A stretch of 64,000 bases of DNA, taken from NCBI GenBank assembly GCA_032207245.1, contig CM063506.1:43866725-43930724 (forward strand), written 5' to 3'. The notes under the pieces were generated by a model. That model was not told the origin of the DNA and ran no database searches. It worked only from the letters and a program-made list of their open reading frames with translations. This document shows positions 49,289 through 61,150 of the stretch, piece by piece (position 1 is the first letter of the stretch; each line of letters starts with the position of its first letter). A program made the translations under genes and the position numbers. Origin of the DNA: Pardosa pseudoannulata. Lineage: Eukaryota; Arthropoda; Arachnida; Araneae; Lycosidae.

Positions 49289-49315
49289 CACATACTGGGT
49301 CGGAACCAGTATGTG
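49289..49315. other. Short perfect hairpin
   Basis: CACATACTGG and CCAGTATGTG form a 10-base perfect stem around a 7-base loop. It sits just left of the 196-base tandem array. Function unknown. Confidence 0.6.
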
Positions 49316-49363
49316 CGCTTTGCGTAAATGCGCGAAGGCGGCCTAATATCTAGAACAGTTGAT

Positions 49364-50140
49364 GGAATAAATATATTAGAATGTGGTAAACAAAACTTTT
49401 TTTTTGTGAAAAGGAGGATTTTACTGAAAATATTTAATGATAAACGTTTTCTTTTTTTTCCTTCACTCTTTAATTGTTGTTAACCTTTACTTTTTCAGGA
49501 AATCAAATTTTAAAAAAATCAGATTTAAATATTTATACTTCATACAAGTACCAAATAATGGAATAAATATATTAGAATAATGTATAAGCATTTTTTGTGA
49601 AAAGGAGGATTTTATTGAAAATATTTAATGATAAACGTTTTCTTTTTTTTTTCCTTCACTTTTTAATTGTTGTTAACCTTTACTTTTTCAGGAAATCAAA
49701 TTTAAAAAAAAAAATCAGATTTAAATATTTATACTTCATACAAGTACCAAATAATGGAATAAATATATTAGAATAATGTAAACAAACCATTTTTTGTGAA
49801 AAGGAGGATTTTACTGAAAATATTTAATGATAAACGTTTTTTTCCCCCTTCACTTTTTAATTCCTTTACTTTTTCAGGAAATCAAATTAAAAAAAATCAT
49901 ATTTAAATATTTATACTTCATACAAGTACCAAATAATGGAATAAATATATTAGAATAATGTATACAAAGCATTTTTTGTGAAAAGGAGTATTTTACTGAA
50001 AATATTTAATGATAAACGTTTTCTTTTTTTCCTTCACTTTTTAATTGTTGTCACTTTTTAATTCCTTTACTTTTTCAGGAAATCAAATTTAAAGAAATCA
50101 GATTTAAATATTTAGACTTCATACAAGTACAAAATTTCTC
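49364..50140. repeat. Four tandem units of 182-196 bases
   Basis: Units start at 49364, 49560, 49756 and 49938 with ggaataaatatattagaat and contain aaaaggaggattttactg, aatgataaacgtttt and cttcatacaagtacc. The third unit lacks about 14 bases in its T-rich part. Confidence 0.94.
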
Positions 50141-50438
50141 AAAGTAAATATTTTACAAAAATACTGATACGCTCACCATCCTCATAAAGAATAACAAATT
50201 TCTAAAACGCACTTTTATCGTAAGATGATTGCATGATGCAATTAATAAAAACATGTTACTGTTTTCGTAACACCACCTTTAAATCAACTCACGAGTTACG
50301 ACAGATGTAGAGATATGAACGGATGAATATATGAATCTTCTGTTCAAAAGCTGATAAAGATATTCTAAAAATAAACTCTCTCCATTTTCTTAAAACAGAT
50401 TGTAATTTTTCTTACGCTGCGTTAAAGATATCCAACTA

Positions 50439-50855
50439 CAGTGAACTCCGCTTAATGTGATAGCGGTTAATGTAATCAATCGCTTATTGTTATCGAAATC
50501 ACTTGGTCCCTATTTTCTCTATTAACTTGTATGTTAAAATTATCGATTTATGGGATCGTTACATCGGTTAATGTTATCAATTTTCGAACCTCATTTCAAC
50601 TGGCAAATGAATATTCACAATCTATTCAGAAGGAACCCATACTTTCTTTTCCTTCGCTGTTGTTTGAATTTTTGAAAATATTTCCTCTTCCAACTAGGGA
50701 AATAGGGAATGAACAAAGGAGTGGGGTAATACACGTTCCTGAAATTTTTCAGAAATACGCACATCGTGCTGGTGGTCAGTGATTGTCAGATAAGCAGAAG
50801 GCAACACATTCTTATCAGAACTGAGAAGGAGCGCATTCACATTTTATGCCTTGAT
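50439..50855 (+). mobile_element. Tigger-like element fragment, copy A
   Basis: Starts CAGTGAACTCCGCTTAATGT next to TA and shares over 400 bases with the complement of 59420-59844. Repeated (g)ttaatgt(t)atcaat phrases occur inside. A frame such as EIFQKYAHRAGGQ is broken by stops. The right side stops abruptly in shared sequence at ttttatgcctt, so this is a 5' truncated or deletion derivative. Confidence 0.7.
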
Positions 50856-50919
50856 TTTGAGAAAAAAAAATACCAAAAATCGCCACAACGCCTACAGTCA
50901 TCACAAACATAATTCGATT

Positions 50920-51015
50920 AAACTAAAATTACCACACTGCCTGTACGGGGATTCCATCCTTAGAATTCTCGCACTGAAGCCCGTTGCGCCGACCACTGCG
51001 CCACAGATAAGTCGG
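50920..51015 (-). mobile_element. tRNA-like SINE head
   Basis: The complement reads TGGCGCAGTGGTCGGCGCAA, an A-box-like tRNA start, and then GGATGGAATCCCCG, a B-box-like segment, at tRNA-like spacing. It is too diverged for a tRNA gene. The 3' body is not resolved. Confidence 0.4.
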
Positions 51016-51659
51016 CAGTGAAGAGTTTCAAACGGCATTATAATAATCTCAATAAGCGCGAAATTCCGGATTTTTATCGGATCAAACTGTGAATCTAAAT
51101 CATTCTCGAATCAACATAAATACGAACACAAAATTTCAACAAAATCAGTCCAGCCGTTTAGGAGAAGTTATATTACAAACACACGGACAGAAGAATTTTA
51201 TATATAAAGATATACATAAATACATATATACATATACACACCCATATATATTTACATGTATTGTTCACATAACAAAGCACAACTAATTTTATAAACGGAG
51301 AGCCTTATAAATAACCTAAGAAAATTTCTATTAAACAAAACATTTGTTTTAAAACTCATATTGAGTCAAAAACAGACAGTTTTAATGAAGACCTTTCAGT
51401 TGGTAAGACACTAAGTCCAACTAAGCTCTGATTTGTGTTTTGTAAACATTAAGCTCCACCCTGCCATGAACCTCATCAAAGTTTATTTTCAAGGGAAAAG
51501 TACAAGACCATCTATGCTCTCGAATTATTAGCAACATATTTGACTTTCAAATCTTAATTCCATCCTCAATTTTAACAGCTATTTTTCATGCATTTATAAG
51601 TCATGTTTGACAGACGATTGCTTAAAAAAAAATCTAAAATAGTAATAATCAGAAAACTT

Positions 51660-51860
51660 TTTTAGCGACGGTTACCATAGCAAGGAGAACGGGTCTCCAC
51701 GCTGGAATAAGTGAAGTGTTTGTTAAAAACAGTTACTCAGCGAAAATTTCAGCAGTTTTTCTGCCTGGATGACGTCTATTGCAATTTTACTGTACCCTTC
51801 CAAACCCCACGTCAACCCCCCTTTCCTAAATTTCGCTTGTTTCATCAGTTTCAATTCCTT
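51660..51860. promoter_or_regulatory. Candidate regulatory stretch with near-consensus X-box
   Basis: GTTACCATAGCAAG at 51671-51684 differs by one base from the consensus X-box GTTACCATAGCAAC bound by RFX factors, and a TGACGTC CRE-like core lies 100 bases further at about 51771. The sequence is unique and not AT-simple. Function is inference. Confidence 0.25.
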
Positions 51861-52682
51861 CCCCTCTTCTTTTTATTATTTTTTTTTTAAACTGAAAGTA
51901 ATATTTTCCCGGATAAATTTTTCAGTCGAAACTTTTTTTTTCTCTCATATTTCAGAACCGTGGAAAACTCTTTCAGTTGATAGATTCTGAAGATTTTATA
52001 TCAGGAATACACTAGTGTTGACAGAAATCATTAAAGTTAAGGAGTTTTATTAAATAATTCCGCAAAACAGCTTAAGAGTCGGAAAAAAAAAGTATTCTTC
52101 ATAATGGGGAAACAAATATTGGATTTAAACTTCCCGCATTAATGCTAAGATAACTGTTTATTCAAAGGTATGGAGGACTGTCAAAACAGCTAAATTCGAC
52201 TATTTTTACAGTTTTAATGAATAATTATAAATTTGTAACTATACATAAATGTAGCATAGATTATAATTATTCATATAATTATAATCATACGTGTATAATA
52301 CACACACATATATACACAATCTGTTCATATAATTATACATGTATGCCAGGTCTAAAACGGGGGTAGTTGGAAATTACGTGAGTTATAAACGATTTTAAAA
52401 GGGAACTCTTTTATAATAATAAAATAAATGAAAAAGACCCACGTTTGTGTAACCTTTTGGAGGAGGTCAAGCGCAGAGATATTTCACAGGAAGTTAATGA
52501 TTAATCAAGCGAGAAGAATCAGTTAGCGCTTGGACATGGAGCTGTCAAAACATTCCACGCTTAGCTTCGCTACAAATAAATACAAAAGGCGCAAGCGACG
52601 TCTGAAACGGACACTATTAAATAAAGAAGTGTTTTCACTAAGGATTAATTACTCCATTCGCTTTAACACTGGATCACGTCAT

Positions 52683-52786
<104 letters not shown>

Positions 52787-52803
52787 AGGAATTTTCATTT
52801 AGT

Positions 52804-52990
52804 CTGGTTTGGTTTGGAACACTACGGTCTATTGTTTGCTGCACGAGGTCTAATGAAACCGGGACCTAATGCTTTACGCCGATTTCCAACGGATACGAAC
52901 TTCCACAGGCCAGCAGTGTGATTCGAACCTGCGATTTCCGGTGAGAGACATATGTGAATAGAGATGATAAAGTGACTGACTGACCGCCAC
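52804..52990. mobile_element. Dispersed element, longest copy (SINE-like)
   Basis: Starts with tggtttggtttggaacacta then cggtctattgtttgctgcac and ends near cacacacag. On the complementary strand GCAGGTTCGAATCACACTGC is a good polymerase III B box, so the element probably runs on the minus strand from about 52990 to 52804. The A box is not clear. Confidence 0.5.
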
Positions 52991-52994
52991 ACAC

Positions 52995-53140
52995 ACAGGG
53001 GGAGAGGAGGAGAGCGAGAGTGGGGAAGGGAGAGAGATGGAAAGAGTGGGATAAAAAGATGGGGTGAAGAGAGAGAAGGAAAGAGAAAGTGAGCGAGACA
53101 GAGATAAACAGATAGAGAGAGAGGAAGTGAGAGAGAAAGA
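52995..53140. repeat. GA-rich low-complexity tract
   Basis: Runs of gagagag and gggagag over about 145 bases; the 102-codon frame on the complement is a translation of this purine tract. Confidence 0.85.
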
Positions 53141-53147
53141 AGGGTGT

Positions 53148-53190
53148 AGATTTGGTTTTGAGCGCTAGGATCAAGTTACGACATACGAGC
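53148..53190. mobile_element. Dispersed element, fragment
   Basis: atttggttttgagcgctagg followed by atcaagttacgacatacgag matches the family start loosely. Confidence 0.4.
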
Positions 53191-54229
53191 CTAAATTATA
53201 TCGGAACCTACTCCTTAAAACCCATTCATAACAGAACTGATGTACTCAGGTACAAAAATGTTCCAGCTACCTTTATGAAAACCATTTGAATCAACTACAT
53301 ACATATATAGCGTGTGGACAGTTATTGATAAACTTTTCCATCTACTCGAATATTTTAATGATAGGATACAATAACTATACCTATATATTTATCTTCAACA
53401 ATTTACAGAATAATTTGTCACTTCCCTGCTGTAACCGTGACAGAAATAATCGAGGACAAAAATCAGATTTAATAAAGCAATTACCTAAATTCGGCACAAT
53501 GAAAATAACAAGAACAAAAATAAGTCGCCGAACACAAATGCATCATGTATATGTTCAAATAGTAAGCACATCATTCAAGATACTATTAAATTACACGTTC
53601 AAACAAGGAGGAGGAAAATAATAATAATAATAGGCAGAGAAGCCTATCAGAATCGTGTTCATTCTGAAATTAACTAAACCTCTCGGAGGAGCCATTCTTG
53701 CCGAGAAAGAGGTTAAATAAGAATTCCATTAACTCCCCTCAGTCCGTCCCGTTAATCACATTACGGATCCCTGCATAAACGATCCATTAGATGGGAACTT
53801 TTACATCAAAGCATATTTGTTTTTATTTTGGACGTGTGCATGTGTTGGGAGGGGGGTTGAAGGAGGAAGAATGTATGCGAGTTTTGTTTTTAAAGTAAAC
53901 AAAAATGTTAGTATGAATTAATATGATAATAATAAACGAACGAGAATAAAGCATTACGGCACAAACTAGGATTTAATCAAGTTCTTAAAAATCGTTTGCC
54001 TAGGGAATATCGCTGTTGCCACAAGTATCGTGTTATTGTCACAAGGAGAAGCAGTGTCTATTCGTACTTTGATGGGGGAAATTCATCATATGTGTTTAAG
54101 GCGTCTCCTAGGTTTTAAACATTAAAAATATATTAAAAATTAATTTTTTATAATTATCAACTTTGCGCCCAGTCTTTCATAGAATTTACTTTAATTTTTA
54201 AAACGTTTTTGGTTTAGCCACTAAATGTA

Positions 54230-56105
54230 ATTATAAAGTAAACTTAAACCATCTTTGGCAATCACCAGATCGTTTTCAGTTGCTTATATTTATATATTTA
54301 AAGAAGGTATATTCTACAACTAAAGCTGATTTCCTTAGCTTACTTCTTCCATTATTTTTTAAATTGGTAATGATAGTATTTATTTAAATTTAAAAAAAAT
54401 TGGTCTGTCACTGGATATAATTATAAAGTGAACTTAAAACCCAGGCTCATCTTTATAGTGCATCATTAAACTCCTATGCATTTGTTTCATGTCAATTTTT
54501 AAAAATATTTTTAAAAATACATTGTGTTTCGCTTTAGTTAGCCTACGTAAAACCTTTATTGATGTCATTAATATATAATTTATAACAATAAATTTTAGCT
54601 GGTTTTATTAAATTACTTATTCCAAACATTATTGATAATATTTATTTAATTTAAAAATGCATTGTGTTTCGATTTAGTTAAGCCTACATAAAACCCTCAT
54701 TGATGTCACTAATATATATTTTAGAACAGTAAACTTTAGCTGGTTTTCTTATTTCACTTATTAAAATACTTGTTCCAAACATTAGTGATATTTGTTTAAT
54801 TTAAAAATACATTGTGTTTTGATTTAGTTAAGCCTACAGTAAAAAAACCCTTATTGATGTCATTAATATATATCTTAGAACAGTAAATTTTAGCTGCTTT
54901 TATTAAATTACTTATTTCAAACATTATTGATAATATTTGCTTAATTTAAAAATACATTGTGTTTCGATTTAGTTAAGCCTACATAAAACCCTTATTGATG
55001 TCATTAATATATATATTTTAGAACAGTAAGCTTTAGCTGGTTTTCTTATTTGTTAAATTACTTATTCCAAACATTATTGATAATATTTGTTTAATTTAAA
55101 AATACATTGTGTTTCGATTTAGTTAAGCCTACATAAAACCCTTATTGATGTCCTTAACATATATTTTAAAACAGTAAACTTTAGCTGGTTTAATTATTTT
55201 ATTTATTAAATTACTTATTCCAAACATTATTGATAATTGTTTAAAAAATGCAATGTGTTTCTATTTAGTTAAGCCTACATGAAACCTATATTGATGTCAT
55301 TAATATATATTTTAGAACAACAATAATATTTGTTTAATTTAAAAGCACAGTGTGTTTCCATTTAGTTAAGCCTACATAAAACTCTTATTGATGTCATTAA
55401 TATATATTTTGGAACAGTAAACTTTAGCTGGTTTTATTAAATTACTTATTCCAAACATTTATAATATTTGTTTAATTTAAAAATACATTGTTTTTCGATT
55501 TAGTTAAGCCTACATAAAACCCTTATTGATGTCATTAATATATATTTTAGAACAGTAAACTTTAGCTGGTTTTCTTATTTCCCTCATTACATTACTTATT
55601 CCAAACATCATTGATAATATTTGTTTAATTTAAAAAATGCATTGTTTCGATTTAGTTAAGCCTTCATAAAACCCTTATTGATGTCATTAATACATATTTT
55701 AGAACAGCAAACTTTAGCTCGGTTTTTTTTTATTTCACTTATTAAATTACTTGTGCCAAACATTGATAATATTTGTCTAAATGAAAAATACAATCTGTTA
55801 AGCCTACATAAAACCCTTATTGATGTCATAAATATATATTTTAGAATGGTAAACTTTGGTTGGTTTTCTTATTTCACTTATTACATTACTTATTCCAAAC
55901 ATTATTAATAATATTTGTTTAAATTAAAAAATATATTTGTTTTGTCACTGGATGTAATTATAAAGTAAACTTAAAACAGCTTTGGCGACCACAGGCTCGT
56001 TTTCAGAGCATCGATAAACTCCTACACATTTGTTTTATGCCAATCTTAAAAGAATATTTTTAAAAATATATTTTGTTTCTATTCAGTTAAGCACACATAA
56101 AACGA
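54230..56105. repeat. Tandem array of about 145-base units with boundary modules
   Basis: Ten or eleven units carry tttagttaagcctacataaa, acccttattgatgtcattaa and attacttattccaaacatt. Both ends carry a different module with aattataaagtaaacttaaa and aactcctatgcatttgttt (54415-54520 and 55945-56060). Unit length varies from about 95 to 155 bases by internal deletions. Confidence 0.92.
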
Positions 56106-57000
56106 GTCGAATAGAGAACAGATATCGTCTGTGCAAAGTGAATTTTCGCAACCGTCCGAAATGTCAGACGACGCACAGTCCGATTAATTCCGAACTCTTC
56201 CGAAGACAGAAGAGAAGCCGAAGACAAAAATTCCTCTCCCCGGCAAAAGGCCTTATTTGAGCACAAAGAGTTTTGGCGAGAGCGAATGCATTAAAAGACG
56301 TTGTGCACATCATTAAAATCTTACCCCCGCCGAAATAGAGAAAAGCACATTATTAGCTACTTCTAATGGACATTTTAGCATTAAGCAAAGGCGAAATAAA
56401 TTTAAAAAAGGGGGACGAAAAGAAGAAAACTTCTGTTCCATTAGTCTGAGAGAGAAATTTTAAGCAGATAAACAAAAATGAAACAAATCATTTATTTATT
56501 CAAGAAAAGGGGGGCCTACACGCTCATTTGTAAAATGAAATTAATTATAGAAATGGCGCACGGAGCACAATTTAATATTCACCAAGAATGAGCCAGCCAG
56601 TCTTCGGGTTAAAAAGACAAACACTGCTTGCAACTATAATATGCTTTTGAAGATTTAAAGATTTAATATTCTAAATTGAATCTGTACTGCTGTTAATGAA
56701 TACGCATTAGAACAAATAGTGCAGTTTGTTATTCCTTGCGCCCAAACGAAAATGTTTTCCCGGAATAAAAATTCTTTTACTTTTAAAGCGATATTAAAAT
56801 CGAATCAAATTAAAGAGCTTTCGAAATGAAATGCCGGCAAATGTTTTTCGAATCTGCAGAAAGATATGAGAAATAGCTCGAAATTAATTTTTCTCATTCT
56901 AATTAACATCAAGGCAGAACTTTCGAAAGTCATTTAAAATGAAACTTAATAAATACATTTTGCTGAAAATAATTAGGCTGAAGAGAAACGAAAGATGAAT
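56106..57000. promoter_or_regulatory. Unique non-repetitive block, possible conserved element
   Basis: Sequence right of the tandem array is GC-richer and unique (for example aaccgtccgaaatgtcagac, ttcctctccccggcaaaagg), with no open frame joined to splice sites. Proposed as candidate regulatory DNA only because it resists the simple-sequence character of its surroundings. Confidence 0.2.
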
Positions 57001-57439
57001 AATAACGAAATAAAAATAAAAATAAAAAATTTTGCAACTAGATGAATTATATCAATATTTACTCCATGCGAATTGAAATAAATTCGAGGCGTACTTTTAA
57101 AGCATACTAAACAAATTAAATTTTAATTGAACATTAAATTCATACAATGAAATATTAAAGGTTTATAATGCACACAAAGCAAAAGTTTCTTCCGAAATAA
57201 TTTAAAACACATAATCCTTGCAAATACTTTGAAAATAACTTAATACTTTTGCCATCTCCGGGGATTTACTAAATTACATTCCAAAAAGCTGCCCGACTTA
57301 CAAATAGATAATCTGGAATGCCTTATTCGAAAAGTTTTTTTTTTATTCCACCCTTTCTATTTCATTTTTCAATTAAATAAGTTTATAATGCAATTATCAT
57401 TTATTTAATATTCCGCTGCTTAGTAAAATATACAAGAGA

Positions 57440-59045
57440 TTTATTCTATACAAACTTATTTTACTTTTAAGAACCTATTATAGTTTAATCATATTTCTTT
57501 CCGTGTCATTCTGATGTCGTAATAAATACGTTAGCAAAGATCATTAATTAATTCAACGACTTTATACGCAACTCAACATAAAAAAGGTATATATATATAT
57601 TAGGTAAGAGCTTAACTTTGTAGCCTTTCTTTCCAGTTAGAGGGATTATAAAAGCATATACTTAACGCAAGCACCTCATGAGCTGTATTTCTCTTTATAA
57701 AACTGGGCCCCGTAAATAAGATAAGAGTTTGGAAATGTAGAGTGTTTATCATTGATCTTATTAGAGTGCAGGTCCATAAGTTAGCTTCGTCGTTTGTAGA
57801 CATTAAGGCCTTTTTTGGTAACAACTGAAGTGAGGTTGCATTCCAAATTTTCGAATGAAAATGCAAGCGCTCGTGCGATTTTGGAAAATTACATTTGTTT
57901 CAAAATGTAGATTATTTTTGCTTCATGTTGCAAGCAGGGCTGTAACGTTGTTGAGGTGCCCATGTGCAGAAAGCACTTGTCAGACGCTCAACGTCAGGAC
58001 ATCCACATTTTTATTTACATCACTACACACAATATACATGTAAAAATTTAAATCTACACAAAAGAAACGAATCGACTCATCACTTCTGCTTCAAAACCAC
58101 TTCATTCTCTTTTCTGAGCCATCAACAATCCACTCACTTCACTTCATTTTCACTTTAGTAGTAATTCAGGGAGGAAAGGAAAAGTGGATGTTACCTGGCA
58201 TACACGGCACTTGCTCCAGCCCAGTGCTCATCACCCTAAATTCTAAGTATTACTTGAGAACAGTAATATATATGTTTGGAAATGTAGGGTCTTTATCATT
58301 GATCATATTAGAGTGCAGGTCGATAAGTTAGCTTCGTCGTTTGTAGACAATTAAGGACTTTTTTCGTAACTGAAGTGAGGTTGCATTTCAAATTTTCGAA
58401 TGAAAATGCAAGTGCTCATGCGATTTCGGAAAATTACATTCGTCTCAAAATGTAGATTATTTTTGCTTCATGTTACAGGCAGGGCATACGAGGCACTTGC
58501 TCAAGGCTAACAATTTTAGATTTATTCTATACAAACTTATTTTACTTTTAAGAACCTATTATAGTTTAATCATATTTCTTTCCGTGTCATTCTGATGTCG
58601 TAATAAATACGTTAGCAGAGATCATTAATTAATTCAACGACTTTATACGCAACTCAACATAAAAAAGGTATATATATTATAGGTAAGAGCTTAACTTTGT
58701 AGCTTTTCTTTCCAGTCAAAGGGATTATAAAAGCATATATTTAACGCAAGCACCTAATGAGCTATATTTCTCTTTATATATTTTCCCTGTAAATAAGACA
58801 AGAGTTTGGAAATGTAGAGTGTTTATCATTGATCTTATTAGAGTGCAGGTCCGTAAGTTAGCTTCGTTCGTTTGTAGACATTAAGGCCTTTTTTGGTAAC
58901 AACTGAAGTGAAGTTGCATTTCAAATTTTCGAATGAAAATGCAAGTGCTCGTGCGATTTCGGAAAATTACATTCGTATCAAAACGTAGATTATTTTTGCT
59001 TCATGTTACAAGTAGAGCATACGAGGCACTTGCTCGAGGTCAACA
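57440..59045. repeat. Two full and one partial copies of a 500-base unit
   Basis: The unit starts tttattctatacaaactta at 57440 and 58521 and ends near cttcatgttacaagcagggc (57938 and about 59020). A partial copy (58274-58500) holds only the right half. All contain gaatgaaaatgcaagtgctc, so the small MKMQ-starting frames here are copies of repeat sequence. Confidence 0.9.
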
Positions 59046-59419
59046 ATTTTCAAGGCCTTCAAAATTTAGATTCTTAACTTATAACTTTAATAGCATTTTT
59101 AACTTAATTTGGAAATTATTATTATTATTCAATTTCATTCATTTCATTCACAAGTACTAAATTTCAAAACAAAATGAGAACACACACCTTATATTTATGT
59201 ACTGTATATACTGTATATACTTTAAAACCTAAGAATTGTATACATAACTAAAAAAATTGATCAATTGTTGACTGTCTACAATTTTTTCTAAGAAGCTCAT
59301 TGATAAATTGTTCGTAATCATAATCAACCCGTCATAACGATTTAAAATTTCGATCTTTTGTTTTAATGTTGTATCATTTCGATTTCTGGCTTCCATATCG
59401 ACAAACTGCATGTAAGCGA

Positions 59420-59844
59420 GCAAGGCATAAAATGTGAAATACGCTCCTTCTCAGTTCCGATAATAATGTGTTGCTTTCTGCTTGTCTAACAGCCATTGAC
59501 CACCAGCAAGGTGTGCGTATTTCTGAAAAATTCCAGGAACGTGTAATACCCCACTCCTTTGTTCATTCCCCATTTCCCTACGTTGAAGAGGAGAATTCTC
59601 GAAGATTCAAACAACAGCGAAGGGGAAAAAAGAATGGATTCCTTCTGAATATATTGGAATATTCCTTTGCCAGTTAATGCGGTAGTTAGTGCGATCCGAA
59701 AACTGATCCCGTTAACCGATGTAATGATCACATAAAGTGATAATTTTAACATACCAATGAATAGAAAAAATCGAGATTAAGTGATTCCGATAACAATACG
59801 CGATTGATAACATTAACCGCGACCACATTAAGCGGAGTCCACTG
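59420..59844 (-). mobile_element. Tigger-like element fragment, copy B (inverted)
   Basis: Complement of copy A: read from 59844 downward it starts CAGTGGACTCCGCTTAATGT with TA on its flank (59845-59846). Both copies end at the same internal phrase aaggcataaaatgtga, so they derive from the same deleted parent element. Open frames here on either strand are unlike functional transposase. Confidence 0.7.
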
Positions 59845-59991
59845 TATTACCCATATATTATCATTAAGTCTGGACTTAATTAAATAAGCAGGTTTAAGGT
59901 AATGTTTGTAGATCTGAATTTATTTTCAATAAATGTATAATTTGTATTTTGCGATATTGTTGCTTTCGGTTATACTTTACACGTAGATAGG

Positions 59992-60267
59992 TCATGCTTT
60001 AAAATGAGACATTTCGTAAAAACTGGAATAGAGTTCCAAAACCCAGAGTCCAAAATTACCATGAACAGGCCTTGCCTGTAACTGTGGATTGGCTTTAATG
60101 CGATATGTGAATCTAAAATTGTTTTGGTTGTGCATAAATGAGTTAACTGTAGCCTCTTTAACGACGACCTTCAATGACCTAGGCTTCCAGTTTTGTCGGT
60201 TTCTGGAAACAGTCCGTGAATATTTTCTTGCGTGCATAACTAATTTGTCGTCATGGTTAAAGAACAA
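59992..60267 (-). pseudogene. Degraded transposase-like reading frame
   Basis: A 91-codon frame on the minus strand. The stretch NWKPRSLKVVVKEATVNSFM followed by HNQNNFRFTYRI resembles the late region of piggyBac-type DDE transposases, where a W-x-R segment precedes a hydrophobic helix ending VNSYILY. The frame is isolated, and catalytic aspartates are not in it. It lies between a Tigger-like fragment and a TTAA element. This reading is tentative. Confidence 0.3.
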
Positions 60268-60541
60268 AATTTTAAAATATATTTCTGCTCTTTAAGGAAC
60301 TTCCAGACCATCGCGACGCGATGCAATTCTGAGAGAATTAAACAGTAAAAAATCGCGTGGTTAGGTTCTAGTGATGGGCTGCTATTTGAGCCATTTGATA
60401 CCATTTGGACGAATCGGTGAATATACATTTCCCATTCACTTTCAGAATGTTCCCGCGTACTTATGGTGGTACTACAAAAGGCAACTTTTTGTTACAAGTA
60501 AGTACTTAACGCTCCTCCTATCTACAACTGCTTGTATGGTC

Positions 60542-61074
60542 TTAACACATTGTATGCGGGACACGTACTAATACTCTGAAGATTGATACTTGAGTGCGGG
60601 ACACGTACTAGTACGTTTTCAGACGATTGATACTTGAGCGCGGGTCACGTACTAGTACGGGTTAGTATAACAACATGGTTTGTTTGTGGGTACAAAAATA
60701 ACGGTATATACAGGAAACGAAGCCGAATGTTCTTGTCTACTACATAGATTCTGGAAAAACTCAGACAAATAAAAACTAGTTTTTACATCAGTCGATGCGG
60801 AACCACAGACCGGGAAAAAATTAAAACTATTTACTACTATTTCTATTTTCATATTTATGATACTATTATAAATTTATCCACTAAAAAAATATTTTTTGTT
60901 TACAAAAATCTTATGATTGTTATTTATATATTTCTATTTATATATTTCTATATAAAATTGGTTAAAAAAAATCATTTTCGATGTATTGATATTTAACTCA
61001 ATAACTAAATTTAAGAGCAAAACGCCCGCTCCCGGTACAATTCCACTGCGAAATGTAACACGCAATGTGTTTAA
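60542..61074. mobile_element. piggyBac-like TTAA element
   Basis: TTAA at 60542-60545 and 61071-61074 with inward ends CACATTGTATGCGGG and, complemented, ACACATTGCGTGTTAC. Near the left end gcgggacacgtacta occurs three times (60556, about 60597 and about 60640), like subterminal transposase-binding repeats. No transposase. Confidence 0.65.
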
Positions 61075-61091
61075 GGCTTTAACAAGTCAAC

Positions 61092-61150
61092 CTGGTTTGG
61101 TTTAGAGCGGCTACGGTCTACTATTTTGTTACACGAGGGATAACACACAT
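61092..61150. mobile_element. Dispersed element, fragment
   Basis: ctggtttggtttagagcggc then tacggtctactattttgtta and cacgagggataa match the family start in the same orientation as the 52804 copy. Confidence 0.5.

Noticed and set aside
52866..53174. 102-codon open frame on the minus strand
   Set aside because: Mostly a translated GA-rich purine tract and part of a SINE-like element.
53286..53621. 111-codon open frame on the plus strand
   Set aside because: Asn/Ile/Lys-rich composition expected of AT-rich DNA and no domain recognised.
57855..59160. Repeated MKMQ-starting small frames
   Set aside because: They are the same segment of a tandem-duplicated unit; the reading frames drift after about 30 codons.
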